A stretch of DNA of 28,253 bases from Streptomyces sp. WM4235 (GCF_001279725.1 NZ_LGDE01000448.1:1-28253), one strand, 5' to 3'; positions 14,159 to 22,311 are shown, numbered from the stretch's first letter. The notes: generated by a model not told the origin, from the sequence alone. Translations and numbers: made by a program.

Positions 14159-14916
14159 AGCCCGCCGAGGGCCGCGTGCCCACCGCGTCCACCCCCCGGC
14201 CGCGCCGCCGCAGGACCGTCGTCCCGCTGGCCGGAGCCGCCCTCGCCACCCTGCTCCTCGCGGGGTGCGGCGGCGAGGACACGGCGGCGCCCCCCGCTCC
14301 CGCCGGCCAGGCCCAGCAGGGTCAGGCCCCGCAAGGCGGGGCACCCGCAGGCGCCGCCACCGGAGGTACGCCGTCCGGCAAGCCCTCCACCGGCGGCCAC
14401 CAGGCGGGGTCCGCCGGCGGGTCGCACGGCGGCACGGATGCGGCCGGGGCCAAGCCCGCGCTCGCCCGCTCGGAGCCGCAGAAGATCACGATCCCGTCCC
14501 TCGGCTTGTCCAGTTCCCTGGAAACGCTCCGTCAGAAGACGGACGGAACCATGGAGACCCCCAAGAACCCCGATCTCGCGGGCTGGTACGAACCGGGTCC
14601 GACCCCCGGTTCCCAAGGGCCCGCCGTGATCGCCGGCCATGTCACCTGGAACGGCGCGTCGGCCGTGTTCGAGAAGCTGAAGACCATGAAGGCCGGTGAC
14701 ACCATCAAGGTGGCCCGCCGGGACAACAAGACGGTCACCTTCAAGGTGGACCGGGTCGCCGAGTACCCGAAGGCCAAGTTCCCCACGGTCGAGGTCTACA
14801 AGAACCTCGACCACGCGGGCCTTCGCCTGGTCACCTGCGGCGGCGACTTCGACCCGAAGAAGCACTACTACGACAGCAACGTCGTCGTGTTCGCCAGCAT
14901 GGCGGGCACCGCGTAG
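14155..14916 (+). CDS. Class F sortase with lipoprotein-type signal
   Basis: 253 aa; GTG 14155 overlaps the previous stop, giving translational coupling. The N-terminus has RRRR (17-20), a hydrophobic stretch and a lipobox LAGC at 35-38, so the mature enzyme may be lipid-anchored at C38. Residues 40-105 are a Gly/Ala/Pro/Gln linker. The sortase beta barrel (108-250) has VIAGHV with catalytic H162 and LVTCGGDFD with catalytic C228, followed by HYYDSNVVVFA, typical of actinobacterial class F. The usual sortase Arg is not obvious: the segment after the Cys has K235, K236 and N242. The likely reaction is cysteine transpeptidation, cutting the TG-containing signal of the upstream protein and joining it to peptidoglycan. 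A perfect hairpin follows 26 bp after the stop. Confidence 0.9.
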   Translation: MKPAEGRVPTASTPRPRRRRTVVPLAGAALATLLLAGCGGEDTAAPPAPAGQAQQGQAPQGGAPAGAATGGTPSGKPSTGGHQAGSAGGSHGGTDAAGAKPALARSEPQKITIPSLGLSSSLETLRQKTDGTMETPKNPDLAGWYEPGPTPGSQGPAVIAGHVTWNGASAVFEKLKTMKAGDTIKVARRDNKTVTFKVDRVAEYPKAKFPTVEVYKNLDHAGLRLVTCGGDFDPKKHYYDSNVVVFASMAGTA

Positions 14917-14941
14917 CCGGGAACGGCCGGGCGACGGGGGG

Positions 14942-14989
14942 CGAGGTGTCCGCCGGCCGCAGACCACACTGCGGCCGGCGGACACCTCG
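14942..14989. terminator. Bidirectional terminator, perfect 20 bp stem
   Basis: Arms 14942-14961 and 14970-14989 are exact reverse complements (20 bp, beginning CGAGGTGTCC) around an 8 nt loop. It lies between the convergent sortase (ends 14916) and O-methyltransferase (ends 15032) genes. Confidence 0.9.
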
Positions 14990-15031
14990 AAGCGCTGGGA
15001 CTCCGATACGAGCCGAGGCGCCCACGGGTCC

Positions 15032-15670
15032 TCAGGGGATCTTCACGCACAGCGCGCTCTCCCCGAGGGGATGCGTGCGCCGGCGGGCGGGATCGGCCAG
15101 GTGGCGGGTCACCGCCGGCGCGGGGCCGAGGATCAGGTTGCCGGCGAGCAGCGTTCCGCCAGGGCGCAGCAGCCGGTACAGGTCCTCCACCACCGCCGGC
15201 GTCGGGGTGAACCCGTCGAAGAAGGCGAGATCGTAGGTGCCACCGCCGAGTCCGGGCAGGACCTCCTCGGCGGCGCCGGGCAGGACGGAGATCCGTTCGG
15301 CGAAACCGCGCCGGGCGATCTCCGCCCGCGCCAGTGCGACGTGCTCCGGATCCATCTCCACGGTCTCGACGTGCGCCCCCGGCGCCGCGTACGCCATGGC
15401 CAGGGAGGTGTACCCCAAGGCCGTGCCCACCTCGACGATCCTGCGGGCCCCCACGGCGGCCGCCATCACGGCGGGGAACGACCCCTCGCCGTAGGCGTAG
15501 GCACCGCAACGGTGCGCGCGCCGGTGTCGGCGCGTCGCCTCCTGGACGTCGGCGAAGGGGTCCGCCACGTCGACGGGGTGCCGTACGGCGGCGATCACCG
15601 CCACACCGGCGGTACGGAACCTGTTCCAACGTGTCGTCACCGGCCTCGCCTTGGATGTGGCGCTTGGCAT
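15032..15670 (-). CDS. Class I SAM-dependent O-methyltransferase (COMT/FkbG-like family 3)
   Basis: 212 aa from ATG 15670 with a strong GGAGG. Motif I is IVEVGTALGYTSLAMAYA (SAM binding), followed by VETVEMDPEHVALARAEIAR (motif II, acidic residue for the ribose), DLAFFDGFTP (the catechol-OMT-like metal/catalytic Asp) and LLRPGGTLLAGNLILG. This is the O-methyltransferase family 3 pattern, which methylates small phenolic or catechol-type hydroxyls using Mg2+. The substrate is unknown; no biosynthetic cluster surrounds it. It is a single gene with the large hairpin downstream. Confidence 0.87.
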   Translation of the reverse strand: MPSATSKARPVTTRWNRFRTAGVAVIAAVRHPVDVADPFADVQEATRRHRRAHRCGAYAYGEGSFPAVMAAAVGARRIVEVGTALGYTSLAMAYAAPGAHVETVEMDPEHVALARAEIARRGFAERISVLPGAAEEVLPGLGGGTYDLAFFDGFTPTPAVVEDLYRLLRPGGTLLAGNLILGPAPAVTRHLADPARRRTHPLGESALCVKIP

Positions 15671-15820
15671 CCGTCCCTCCTGGACTGCCCGACCTTCCGG
15701 ACCGGGCTGCGGGATCTGCTGCCGGGGGAGTGAGCACGGACCCGGTGGTCCCCCTCCGGCCGCGCGGCGTCCGGGCCCCGGGTTGTTCGCACCGGCGGTG
15801 CGTGGGGGACCCCGACCGAG

Positions 15821-15839
15821 TGTTGCCAAGACGGCAACA
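15821..15839. promoter_or_regulatory. Inverted repeat TGTTGCC-N5-GGCAACA
   Basis: A perfect 7 bp inverted repeat with a 5 bp spacer lies in the 291 bp region between the divergent O-methyltransferase and alpha/beta hydrolase genes, 123 bp before the hydrolase start. Symmetry and position fit a dimeric repressor site for either gene. Confidence 0.5.
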
Positions 15840-15961
15840 GGAGTCGCGGTGGTCTCGCCGGCCGTCGCATGATCGCTCTGCGCCCCTGACCCGCGGGCCA
15901 CCCCGTACCGGGCAGTGGCGCACTCGACGTAAGCCGATCGACCGACAGCCCGGAGGAATCC

Positions 15962-16948
15962 ATGTCGCAGCCCGACCCGATCTCGCGTGCCACACATCGC
16001 GTGGTCGCCTCTCCTGCCGGCAGGACCCACCTGGTGGAGCAGGGCGCGGGGCCGTTGGTGCTGCTGGTGCACGGGTTCCCGGAGTCCTGGTACTCCTGGC
16101 GACACCAACTGCCCGTGCTGGCCGCGGCCGGATACCGCGCGGTGGCGATGGACGTTCGCGGCTACGGGCGTTCCTCCCGGCCCGAGGATGTCGCCTCGTA
16201 CGGAATGCTCGACCTGGTCGAGGACACCGTCGCCGTCGTGCGGGAGCTCGGCGAGGAGACCGCGGTGATCGTCGGGCACGACTGGGGCTCGACCATCGCC
16301 GCGCACTCGGCCCTCATCAGGCCGGACGTCTTCCGCGCGGTCGGCCTGCTGAGCGTCCCCTACGCGCCGCCGGGCGGTCCGCGGCCCAGCGACATCTTCG
16401 CCGGCATGGGCGGGGACGAGGAGATCTACGTCTCCTACTTCCAGCAGCCCGGTCGGGCCGAAGCCGAGATCGAACCCGACGTCCGCGGGTGGCTCGCGGG
16501 CTTCTACGCCGCGTTCTCCGCCGAGACCATGCCCGGACCCGGCGCCCCGGACCCGCACTTCGTCAGCCGAGGCGGGACGCTGCGCGAACGGTTCCCGGCC
16601 GACCACTCGCCCGCGTGGCTCGGCGAGAACGAACTCGACTTCTACGCCGGGGAGTTCGAGCGGACCGGACTCGGCGGAGCACTCAACCGCTACCGGAACA
16701 TGGACCGGGACTGGGAGGACCTCGCCGACTACCGGGGCAGGCCCGTCACCCGGCCGTCCCTGTTCCTCGGCGGCGCGCTGGACGCCTCGACCACTTGGAT
16801 GGCCGAAGCGATCCGGGCCTACCCCACGACCCTGCCCGGTCTGATCTCCTCGCACATCCTCGACGACTGTGGCCACTGGATCCAGCAGGAGCGCCACGAG
16901 GAGGTCAACGCCATCCTGACCGCCTGGCTCGCCTCCCTGCCCGCGTGA
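15962..16948 (+). CDS. Alpha/beta hydrolase, epoxide hydrolase type
   Basis: 328 aa from ATG 15962 behind GGAGGAA. Landmarks are oxyanion motif HGFPES (37-42) followed by WYSWRHQ, DVRGYGRSSRP (64-73), nucleophile elbow GHDWGS with D107, probable acid D274 (GGALDAS) and base H305 (DCGHWIQQE). An Asp rather than Ser nucleophile, together with lid tyrosines Y159 and Y244, indicates an epoxide hydrolase that opens oxiranes through an ester intermediate; haloalkane dehalogenase is less likely. There is no signal peptide, so it is cytoplasmic. It is monocistronic, with a TetR gene convergent downstream. Confidence 0.9.
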   Translation: MSQPDPISRATHRVVASPAGRTHLVEQGAGPLVLLVHGFPESWYSWRHQLPVLAAAGYRAVAMDVRGYGRSSRPEDVASYGMLDLVEDTVAVVRELGEETAVIVGHDWGSTIAAHSALIRPDVFRAVGLLSVPYAPPGGPRPSDIFAGMGGDEEIYVSYFQQPGRAEAEIEPDVRGWLAGFYAAFSAETMPGPGAPDPHFVSRGGTLRERFPADHSPAWLGENELDFYAGEFERTGLGGALNRYRNMDRDWEDLADYRGRPVTRPSLFLGGALDASTTWMAEAIRAYPTTLPGLISSHILDDCGHWIQQERHEEVNAILTAWLASLPA

Positions 16949-17020
16949 GCCGGGGGCCGAGCGACGCCCCTACCGTCGAGGCGGCCCGGCTTCCCGTGCC
17001 GCTCGGTCGGGCACCGGGAC

Positions 17021-17635
17021 TCATCGTCGGTCGTCCGGCCGATCGGACCACCCGTGCTCCAGCAGGTCGAAGGCTCGGGTGAGGGCCCGGCGCGCATCGC
17101 CTTGGCCGTGGGCGGCGCGGGGGGCTTCGAGGGCGAAGTGGGCCAGGGCGGCGCAGCCGGGGTCGTCGGCGGGAAGGCCGCACTCGTCCGCGATGGCCCG
17201 CGCGAGGGCGGTCGAGTGGCGCAGCCACATGTTCTGGAGGTAGTCGCGCAGGGCCGGGGTGCTGCTCACCAACTCGAAGAAGTCGGTGAAGCGGGCGTCG
17301 CCGGCGGTGGCCGCCAGGCGGTGGCGCAGGGCGTGCTCCCGCAGGGCGGCGGGGATCGAAAGGCCCCGGGGTCGTTCGCGTACGGCGGCGAGCAGTCGGG
17401 CTTCCTGGTCGGCGTCCTCGTCGAAGACGAGGGCCTCCTTGACCGGGAAGTGCTTGAACAGCGTGGTGGTGGACACGTCGGCGGCGTCCGCGATCTCGCG
17501 GATGCCGACCGCGTCGTAGCCGCGCTCCAGGAACAGGCGCAGCGCGGCATCGGCGATGGCTTGTCGGGTGGCTGCCTTCTTGCGCTCCCGGCGCCCCAGC
17601 GGTGCCGACGGGAGGCTCGGATCGGTGTCGTTCAC
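17021..17635 (-). CDS. TetR/AcrR family transcriptional regulator
   Basis: 204 aa from ATG 17635. The N-terminal helix-turn-helix (about 17-65) is canonical: RRERKKAATRQAIADAALRL, GYDAVGIREIADAADVSTTT, LFKHFPVKEAL. The C-terminal part (70-204) is a helical ligand-binding and dimerisation domain with an unidentified effector. The gene is divergent from the FAD monooxygenase at 17810, and a perfect 19 bp palindrome lies between them only 35 bp upstream of this start, so autorepression and repression of the monooxygenase are likely. Confidence 0.92.
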   Translation of the reverse strand: MNDTDPSLPSAPLGRRERKKAATRQAIADAALRLFLERGYDAVGIREIADAADVSTTTLFKHFPVKEALVFDEDADQEARLLAAVRERPRGLSIPAALREHALRHRLAATAGDARFTDFFELVSSTPALRDYLQNMWLRHSTALARAIADECGLPADDPGCAALAHFALEAPRAAHGQGDARRALTRAFDLLEHGWSDRPDDRR

Positions 17636-17669
17636 AAGGCGACCCTACCCCTTGGTGGGACGAGCCAGA

Positions 17670-17688
17670 AAGTGCAACCGTTGCACTT
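17670..17688. promoter_or_regulatory. Probable TetR operator, perfect 19 bp palindrome
   Basis: AAGTGCAAC-C-GTTGCACTT is a perfect inverted repeat (9 bp arms, 1 bp centre) in the short region between the divergent TetR and monooxygenase genes. Each half contains TTGCAC, a fair -35 hexamer facing outward, so a bound repressor would cover both promoters. Confidence 0.85.
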
Positions 17689-17809
17689 ATTGAGTCGGTG
17701 TGCTTTTCTGGAGCGGCGGCCGTGAGGTACTGCCCGGCCCCGCTCTCTCACCCGACACAACCCCGTCCCACAGCGGCGAGCCGCAGGGGCGGCACGAACG
17801 GAGCACGTC

Positions 17810-19012
17810 ATGAACACCACCCGCACCACACCCCGTATCGCGATCATCGGTGCCGGCCCCGGTGGCCTGATCTGCGCCCGCATCCTGCGGCAGAACGGCA
17901 TCACCGCGACGATCTACGAGTCGGACACCTCCCGCACCTCCCGCGATCAGGGCGGCAGCCTCGACATGCACCCCGGATCCGGCCGGCACGCTCTGCAACA
18001 GGCCGGGCTGCTGGACGACTTCCTCGCCCGGTCCCGTCCCGAAGGCCAGCAGATGCGCCTGCTCGGCCGGGACGGACGCGTCCTGTTCGACGCGATCCCG
18101 CCCGAGGCCGACACGGCCGAGGGCAACCCCGAGATCGACCGCGGTCAGTTGCGCGGCCTCCTCCTCGACTCGCTCGATCCCACCACCGTGCGCTGGGGAC
18201 ACAAGCTCACCCGCGTCGAACCCCGCGGCGACGGCACCCACCGCCTGCACTTCAGCGACGCCCTCGCCGCCGACGCGGACGACACCGCCGACATCACCGC
18301 CGACGCCGACATGACCACCGACGTCGACCTCGTCATCGGTGCCGACGGCGCCTGGTCCCGGGTCCGCCGCGCCCTGTCCGACGCGACGCCCCGCTACACG
18401 GGCGTCACCTTCGTCGAAACAGGCCTCGACGAGGCAGACACCCGCCACCCCGCACTCGCCGAACTCACCGGCAACGGGACCATGATGGCCCTGGACGACA
18501 ATCTGGGATTCGTCGCCCAGCGCAACAGCGGCGGCCACATCCGCGTCTACGTCGGCATGCGCATCGACGAGGACTGGCAACGGCACGCCGGCCTCGACCC
18601 GGCCGACACCAAGGCCGTACGCGCGGCCCTGCTCGACCGGTTCGGCGGATGGAGCCCCGACCTGCTCGGTTTCATCACGGACGCCGACACCGGCTACACC
18701 AACCGCCCGCTGTACGCCCTGCCGGTGCCGCACACCTGGGCACCCACCCCCGGCCTCACCCTCCTCGGCGACGCCGCCCATCTCATGTCCCCCTTCTCCG
18801 GGATGGGCGCCAACCTCGCGATGCTCGACGGAGCCGACCTCGCCCAGGCCCTCGTCGATCACCCCACCGTCGACCAGGCCGTCACCGCGTACGAGAAGAT
18901 CCTCCTGCCGCGCTCCGTCGAGGCCGCCGAAGGGGCGGCCGAAGGCATCGACGGCGCCTTCGCCCCCGACAGCGCCGAACAGACCCTCGCCCACATGACC
19001 GGGCACCACTGA
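17810..19012 (+). CDS. FAD-dependent monooxygenase of the Tet(X)/PHBH class
   Basis: 400 aa from ATG 17810. Dinucleotide fold IAIIGAGPGGLICARIL (G14, G16, G19), followed by IYESD. The ribityl/phosphate motif LLGDAAHLMSPFSGMGANLA comes at about 316-335, and a VIGADGAWSRVR (DG motif) segment in the middle. RDQGGSLDMHPGSG near residue 45-58 is typical of the Tet(X)-like subgroup, which hydroxylates aromatic or polyketide compounds with NADPH and O2. An Asp/Ala/Thr-rich loop (ADADDTADITADADMTTDVD) before the DG motif looks like a recent in-frame expansion. Control by the neighbouring TetR suggests induction by a substrate, possibly detoxification of an antibiotic-like compound; this is inference. 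Confidence 0.9.
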   Translation: MNTTRTTPRIAIIGAGPGGLICARILRQNGITATIYESDTSRTSRDQGGSLDMHPGSGRHALQQAGLLDDFLARSRPEGQQMRLLGRDGRVLFDAIPPEADTAEGNPEIDRGQLRGLLLDSLDPTTVRWGHKLTRVEPRGDGTHRLHFSDALAADADDTADITADADMTTDVDLVIGADGAWSRVRRALSDATPRYTGVTFVETGLDEADTRHPALAELTGNGTMMALDDNLGFVAQRNSGGHIRVYVGMRIDEDWQRHAGLDPADTKAVRAALLDRFGGWSPDLLGFITDADTGYTNRPLYALPVPHTWAPTPGLTLLGDAAHLMSPFSGMGANLAMLDGADLAQALVDHPTVDQAVTAYEKILLPRSVEAAEGAAEGIDGAFAPDSAEQTLAHMTGHH

Positions 19013-19044
19013 GCCGGCCCGGACGAGGTCCGAAGTCGCAGGCC

Positions 19045-19093
19045 GATCCGGCGGCCTTCGCCGTCCGGAGCCCGGACCGGCCGCCACCGGATC
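19045..19093. terminator. Imperfect stem-loop between convergent genes
   Basis: Outer arms GATCCGG-CGGCC (19045-19056) and GGCCGCCACCGGATC (19079-19093) pair with a 3 nt bulge around an inner perfect GTCCGG-agc-CCGGAC (19063-19077). It lies 33 nt after the monooxygenase stop and 33 nt before the epimerase stop. Confidence 0.55.
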
Positions 19094-19125
19094 GGGTATC
19101 ACCCCGCGGTGTGACTCAGCCCTGG

Positions 19126-20025
19126 TCAGGCCTGCGAACCTCGGGCATCCCACGCGGCGAGGACCGCGTCGTGCTTGTCCCTTTCCAGGCCGACGGGAAC
19201 CTCACCCTGTAGGTACTTGGGCCGCGGATACCCACCGTCGCGGAGTGCCCGCCACGTGTCCGCGACGGTCTCGGAGACCGGGCGGCAACGCAGGCCGGCG
19301 GCCAGCGCCTTGGCCGACGAGGCGGTCCAGGCGCCGGAGACCTCGGGAGTGTCCGGCACCCACAGCGGAACCTCGGTCCACGGGGCGACGTCGTGTTCCC
19401 GGAGGAACCGCTCGTCGGCCCACACGAGTTCGGTATCGGCGCCGGTGGCGTCGACGCAGGCCCGCAACAGCTCGCCCATGGTGGTGTTCCCGGGCACGCC
19501 CGTGGTCAGGTACCGGCCGGAGCCGCCCTCGGCGAGCCGGTCGAGAAGGAACCGGGCGATGTCGCGGGCGTCGATGAGCTGCATCGCACGGTCCGGGGAC
19601 CCCGGAGCCAGTACACGGCCTCCCCGTGCGATGGTCTCCAGCCACCAGGGGAGGCGTCCGACGTTCTCTCCGGGGCCGACGATGATGCCGGGATTGACGA
19701 TCAAGGCGTGTCCGGGGAAGCCTTCTTCGACCGCCCGCTCGCATCCGGCCTTGAGGGCGTTGTACGGCACGTCGTCCGGTGCGGTGTCCGGGGCGCACGC
19801 GTGGCGGGGAAAGGTCTCGTCCACGCCCTTGGCGGGCCAGTCCGCGTAGGCATGGAAGGACGAGACGAACGCGTACGCCCCCGCGTGCCCGGCCAGCGCC
19901 CGAACCGACCGCCGTACGGTACGGGGCTCGAACCCGCAGGTGTCGATCACCCCGTCCCAGGTGCGATCCGCCGCCGCCGCGCGCAACGCGGCCTCGTCCT
20001 CGCGGTCGCCGCGGACCACCTCCAC
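19126..20025 (-). CDS. NAD-dependent epimerase/dehydratase family protein lacking its N-terminus (probable pseudogene)
   Basis: The frame is open far upstream, but recognisable homology begins only at about 20025 with VEVVRGDREDEAALRAA. From there it follows the extended-SDR pattern of actinobacterial nucleotide-sugar epimerase/reductase proteins: DGVIDTCGFEPRTVRRSV, FVSSFHAYADW, the probable catalytic YNALKAGCE (YxxxK), NPGIIVGPGEN, QLIDARDIARFLL, and a C-terminus rich in W and P. The first 45 or so residues, with the GGTxFVGR NAD-binding loop, are missing in every minus-strand frame; the DNA there belongs to the divergent redoxin gene. The only usable start is GTG 20025, with no ribosome site. 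It is either a remnant or a protein that cannot bind NAD normally. Confidence 0.7.
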   Translation of the reverse strand: MEVVRGDREDEAALRAAAADRTWDGVIDTCGFEPRTVRRSVRALAGHAGAYAFVSSFHAYADWPAKGVDETFPRHACAPDTAPDDVPYNALKAGCERAVEEGFPGHALIVNPGIIVGPGENVGRLPWWLETIARGGRVLAPGSPDRAMQLIDARDIARFLLDRLAEGGSGRYLTTGVPGNTTMGELLRACVDATGADTELVWADERFLREHDVAPWTEVPLWVPDTPEVSGAWTASSAKALAAGLRCRPVSETVADTWRALRDGGYPRPKYLQGEVPVGLERDKHDAVLAAWDARGSQA

Positions 20026-20121
20026 GCCGGAAGGCGCCGACGTTTCGTCCTCCGCTCGTTCCTCGGCCCCGCGTGAGTGGCCTGGTTCGAGGCTGTTCGC
20101 CTCGTGTATAGGCTCGTCGTC

Positions 20122-20559
20122 ATGACCCGTGCCTGGAGCTTGTCGATGCTGTTCGTGCTCTGCGGCTCGGTCGTCGCGGCCGGGGTGCTGTTCCGGGGCG
20201 CCCCCGGCGCTGCCGCGGTGCTTCTGCTGCTGTTCGGCCTTCTCGCGGGCGTGCACTCGCCTCTGGTCTTCCCGAAGTCGATCAGCGCCGTGGAGGCGCA
20301 GCGCCGCAGCGCGGTCGACGGCTGGCCGATCGTCTTCTGGCGGTCGGGCTGCAAGTACTGCATCCGACTGCGCATCCGGTTGGGGCGTGAAGCCGGCCGG
20401 TTGCACTGGGTCGACATCTGGCGTGACCCGGACGGCGCGGCAGCCGTCAGGGCGGCCAACGACGGCAACGAGACCGTGCCGACCGTCGTCGTCGCGGGCC
20501 GGCCGCACGTCAACCCGGATCCGCGGTGGATACGCGAACAGTTCGTCCGTTCTCCGTGA
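20122..20559 (+). CDS. Membrane-anchored glutaredoxin/mycoredoxin-like protein
   Basis: 145 aa from ATG 20122; a TATAGG lies about 10 bp upstream, suggesting a very short leader. Two hydrophobic segments (about 6-24 and 29-48) form a membrane hairpin. The remainder is a thioredoxin fold: WPIVFWRSGCKYC with active-site C77 and C80, HWVDIWRDPDGAAAVRAAN, then ETVPTVVVAGRPHVNP with cis-Pro P120. CxxC plus TVPTV is the glutaredoxin/mycoredoxin signature; actinomycete members reduce mycothiol-mixed disulfides. The membrane hairpin implies work at the inner face of the membrane. Its promoter region coincides with where the epimerase N-terminus should be. Confidence 0.85.
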   Translation: MTRAWSLSMLFVLCGSVVAAGVLFRGAPGAAAVLLLLFGLLAGVHSPLVFPKSISAVEAQRRSAVDGWPIVFWRSGCKYCIRLRIRLGREAGRLHWVDIWRDPDGAAAVRAANDGNETVPTVVVAGRPHVNPDPRWIREQFVRSP

Positions 20560-20587
20560 ACGGGAGTGGGCCGTCGGCGTCAGGGAC

Positions 20588-20962
20588 TCACGGCAACCGG
20601 TCGGACTCTCCGCGCAGAACGCAGAACTCGTTGCCTTCGGGATCGGCGAGGACCGCCCAACCTGAACCGTCCGGATTCCGGTGGTCGGCGACGAAGGTCG
20701 CACCGAGGCTCAGCAGCCGGTCCACCTCCTGCTCGCGAGAGGTCTCGGGGCGCAGGCACAGATGGATCCGATTCTTGACCGTCTTGGCCTCGGGTACCTG
20801 ATTGAAGTACAACGCGGGGCCCTCGGCGAGCAGTACCTGAGTCTCCCGGTCACCCGGTCCGACGTCCGGATGGATCGGACGGCCCGTCACACCGCTCCAG
20901 AAACGGGCCAGTTCGTAGGCGTTGACGCAGTCGATCGCCACGTTCTGCACTACCGAAACCAT
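20588..20962 (-). CDS. VOC-superfamily (glyoxalase/bleomycin-resistance-type) protein
   Basis: 124 aa from ATG 20962, convergent with the redoxin gene and ending only 28 bp from it. Two beta-alpha-beta-beta-beta modules are visible: VVQNVAIDCVNAYELARFW with the family FWSGVTG, and IHLCLRPETSREQEVDRLLS with GWAVLADPEGNEFCVL at the end. This is the common Streptomyces glyoxalase-like variant (first metal-ligand position D11 or N7, later H67 and E112). The substrate is unknown; such proteins often act in antibiotic sequestration or as dioxygenase/isomerase scaffolds. Confidence 0.85.
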   Translation of the reverse strand: MVSVVQNVAIDCVNAYELARFWSGVTGRPIHPDVGPGDRETQVLLAEGPALYFNQVPEAKTVKNRIHLCLRPETSREQEVDRLLSLGATFVADHRNPDGSGWAVLADPEGNEFCVLRGESDRLP

Positions 20963-21168
20963 GTGCCCCAGCCTTCCTGATCACGACTCGCCCTCACACC
21001 GGATGCGGGCCGAAGGCCTGGTGGGCGCCGGGGAGGCCACGCGTGAACCGCAGGGCTCCCAGCAGTGAGAACAACTCCGCGACCGTACCGGACGAGACGA
21101 TCACGGTCGACCTGATTCCAGTGCCGACCTCCACCGTCCGGGGTCGTCGCCGCGGATGTGTCGCCGGA

Positions 21169-22128
21169 TCAGGTCTGTGCGTCACCGGTCCACGCGCGGA
21201 GCTTCTCCGGGTTGCGGACCGCCCAGATGCGGCTGACGCGGTCGCCGGTGAGGTCGAACGCGGCCACGGTCACGGGGACTCCGGTGTGCTGGGCGACCAG
21301 GCCGGGCCGGCCGTTGACCGTTCGCTCCAGGAGTGTCAGGCCCGGGGCCTTGGCGGCGATGTGGATCAGGTACTGGGCGATGCTCCTGCCGCCTTCGACC
21401 GGCCGCAGGACGGTTCCGACGAGGCCGCCGCCATCCGCGGTCATCGTGGCGTCGGGGTCGAGGAGACCGACGAGGGTCTCGATGTCCCTGGCCTCCCAAG
21501 CCTCCTTGAACCGGCGAACCAGACCGGCCTGCCCGGCCGCCGGCGCCGGGTTCCGCGCGGCACGGACGCGCCGACGGCCCGAGGACGCCAACTGCCGGCA
21601 GGCCGCGGGCGTCCGGCCGACGATCGTGGCGACCTCGGCGAAGGGGTAGCGGAAGACGTCGTGCAGGATGAACGCCACGCGTTCCGCCGGCGTCATCGAC
21701 TCCAGTACGACGAGGAAGGCCATGTCCACCGACTCGTCCAGGACGATCTGGTCGGCGGGGTCGGCCGGCTCGGTCCCGCCGCCCGCGCGCCCACCGATCC
21801 ACTCCGTACGGTCGGGCAGCGGCTCGGGTATCCACGGGCCGACGTACCGCTCGCGTCGGGCCCGCGCCGAACCGAGCACGTCCAGGCAGATCCGGCCGGC
21901 CACCGTCGTCAACCAGGCACCGGGCGACGCGACGGCCTCCTGCTGTTGCCGGGACAGCGCGAACCAGCGGGTGTAGGCCTCCTGGACCGCGTCCTCGGCC
22001 TCGGTCGACGAACCGAGCAGCCTGTAGGCGAGATTGATCAACCGGCGCCGCTCGCCGACGACCACGGTCAGGTGGGGCTCGGACCGGCTGTGACCCGGCT
22101 CGGACGCGGCGCTCATGCTCCGGACCAC
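21169..22128 (-). CDS. sigJ: ECF RNA polymerase sigma factor SigJ (ECF41-like)
   Basis: 319 aa from GTG 22128, which has AGGAG at a 9 nt spacer; ATG 22116, four codons on, is the alternative but lacks a properly spaced site. Region 2 (about 20-90): RRRLINLAYRLLGSSTEAED, VQEAYTRWFAL, SPGAWLTTVAGRICLDVLGSARARRERYVGPWIPEPLP. Region 4 (about 145-195): ESMTPAERVAFILHDVFRYP, FAEVATIVGRTPAACRQLAS. The C-terminus (205-319) is a SnoaL/NTF2-like domain (GLVRRFKEAWEARDIETLVGLLDPD), which in ECF41-type factors regulates the sigma factor in cis instead of an anti-sigma protein. The divergent gene encodes a small membrane protein that may share its control region. Confidence 0.92.
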   Translation of the reverse strand: MVRSMSAASEPGHSRSEPHLTVVVGERRRLINLAYRLLGSSTEAEDAVQEAYTRWFALSRQQQEAVASPGAWLTTVAGRICLDVLGSARARRERYVGPWIPEPLPDRTEWIGGRAGGGTEPADPADQIVLDESVDMAFLVVLESMTPAERVAFILHDVFRYPFAEVATIVGRTPAACRQLASSGRRRVRAARNPAPAAGQAGLVRRFKEAWEARDIETLVGLLDPDATMTADGGGLVGTVLRPVEGGRSIAQYLIHIAAKAPGLTLLERTVNGRPGLVAQHTGVPVTVAAFDLTGDRVSRIWAVRNPEKLRAWTGDAQT

Positions 22129-22311
22129 TGCCTGCCTCTCCTCGTTCGCTTCCCGCTCATTCCGGATCTCTCCACGGCGGCGAAACACCGCACCGGACAA
22201 CCGGGTTCGGCGCCTCGCCTCACAAATCGCGGGCCTGCGTCGTCGAGTGAGTGAAGAGCGAATGCAGACACTACTGATCCACCGCCGCGAGGCAGAAGAG
22301 GGGTCCACATC

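Noticed and set aside
16949..17020. Terminator between the epoxide hydrolase and TetR genes
   Set aside because: CCGTGCC...GGCACCGG pairs only with a bulge and a short stem, so I did not list it as a feature.
20994..21185. A 63-codon minus-strand frame overlapping the end of sigJ
   Set aside because: A GTG inside the sigJ end would couple it, and the middle (TVIVSSGTVAELFSLLGALR) is protein-like, but there is no domain, no ribosome site and an Arg-rich start; too weak to call.
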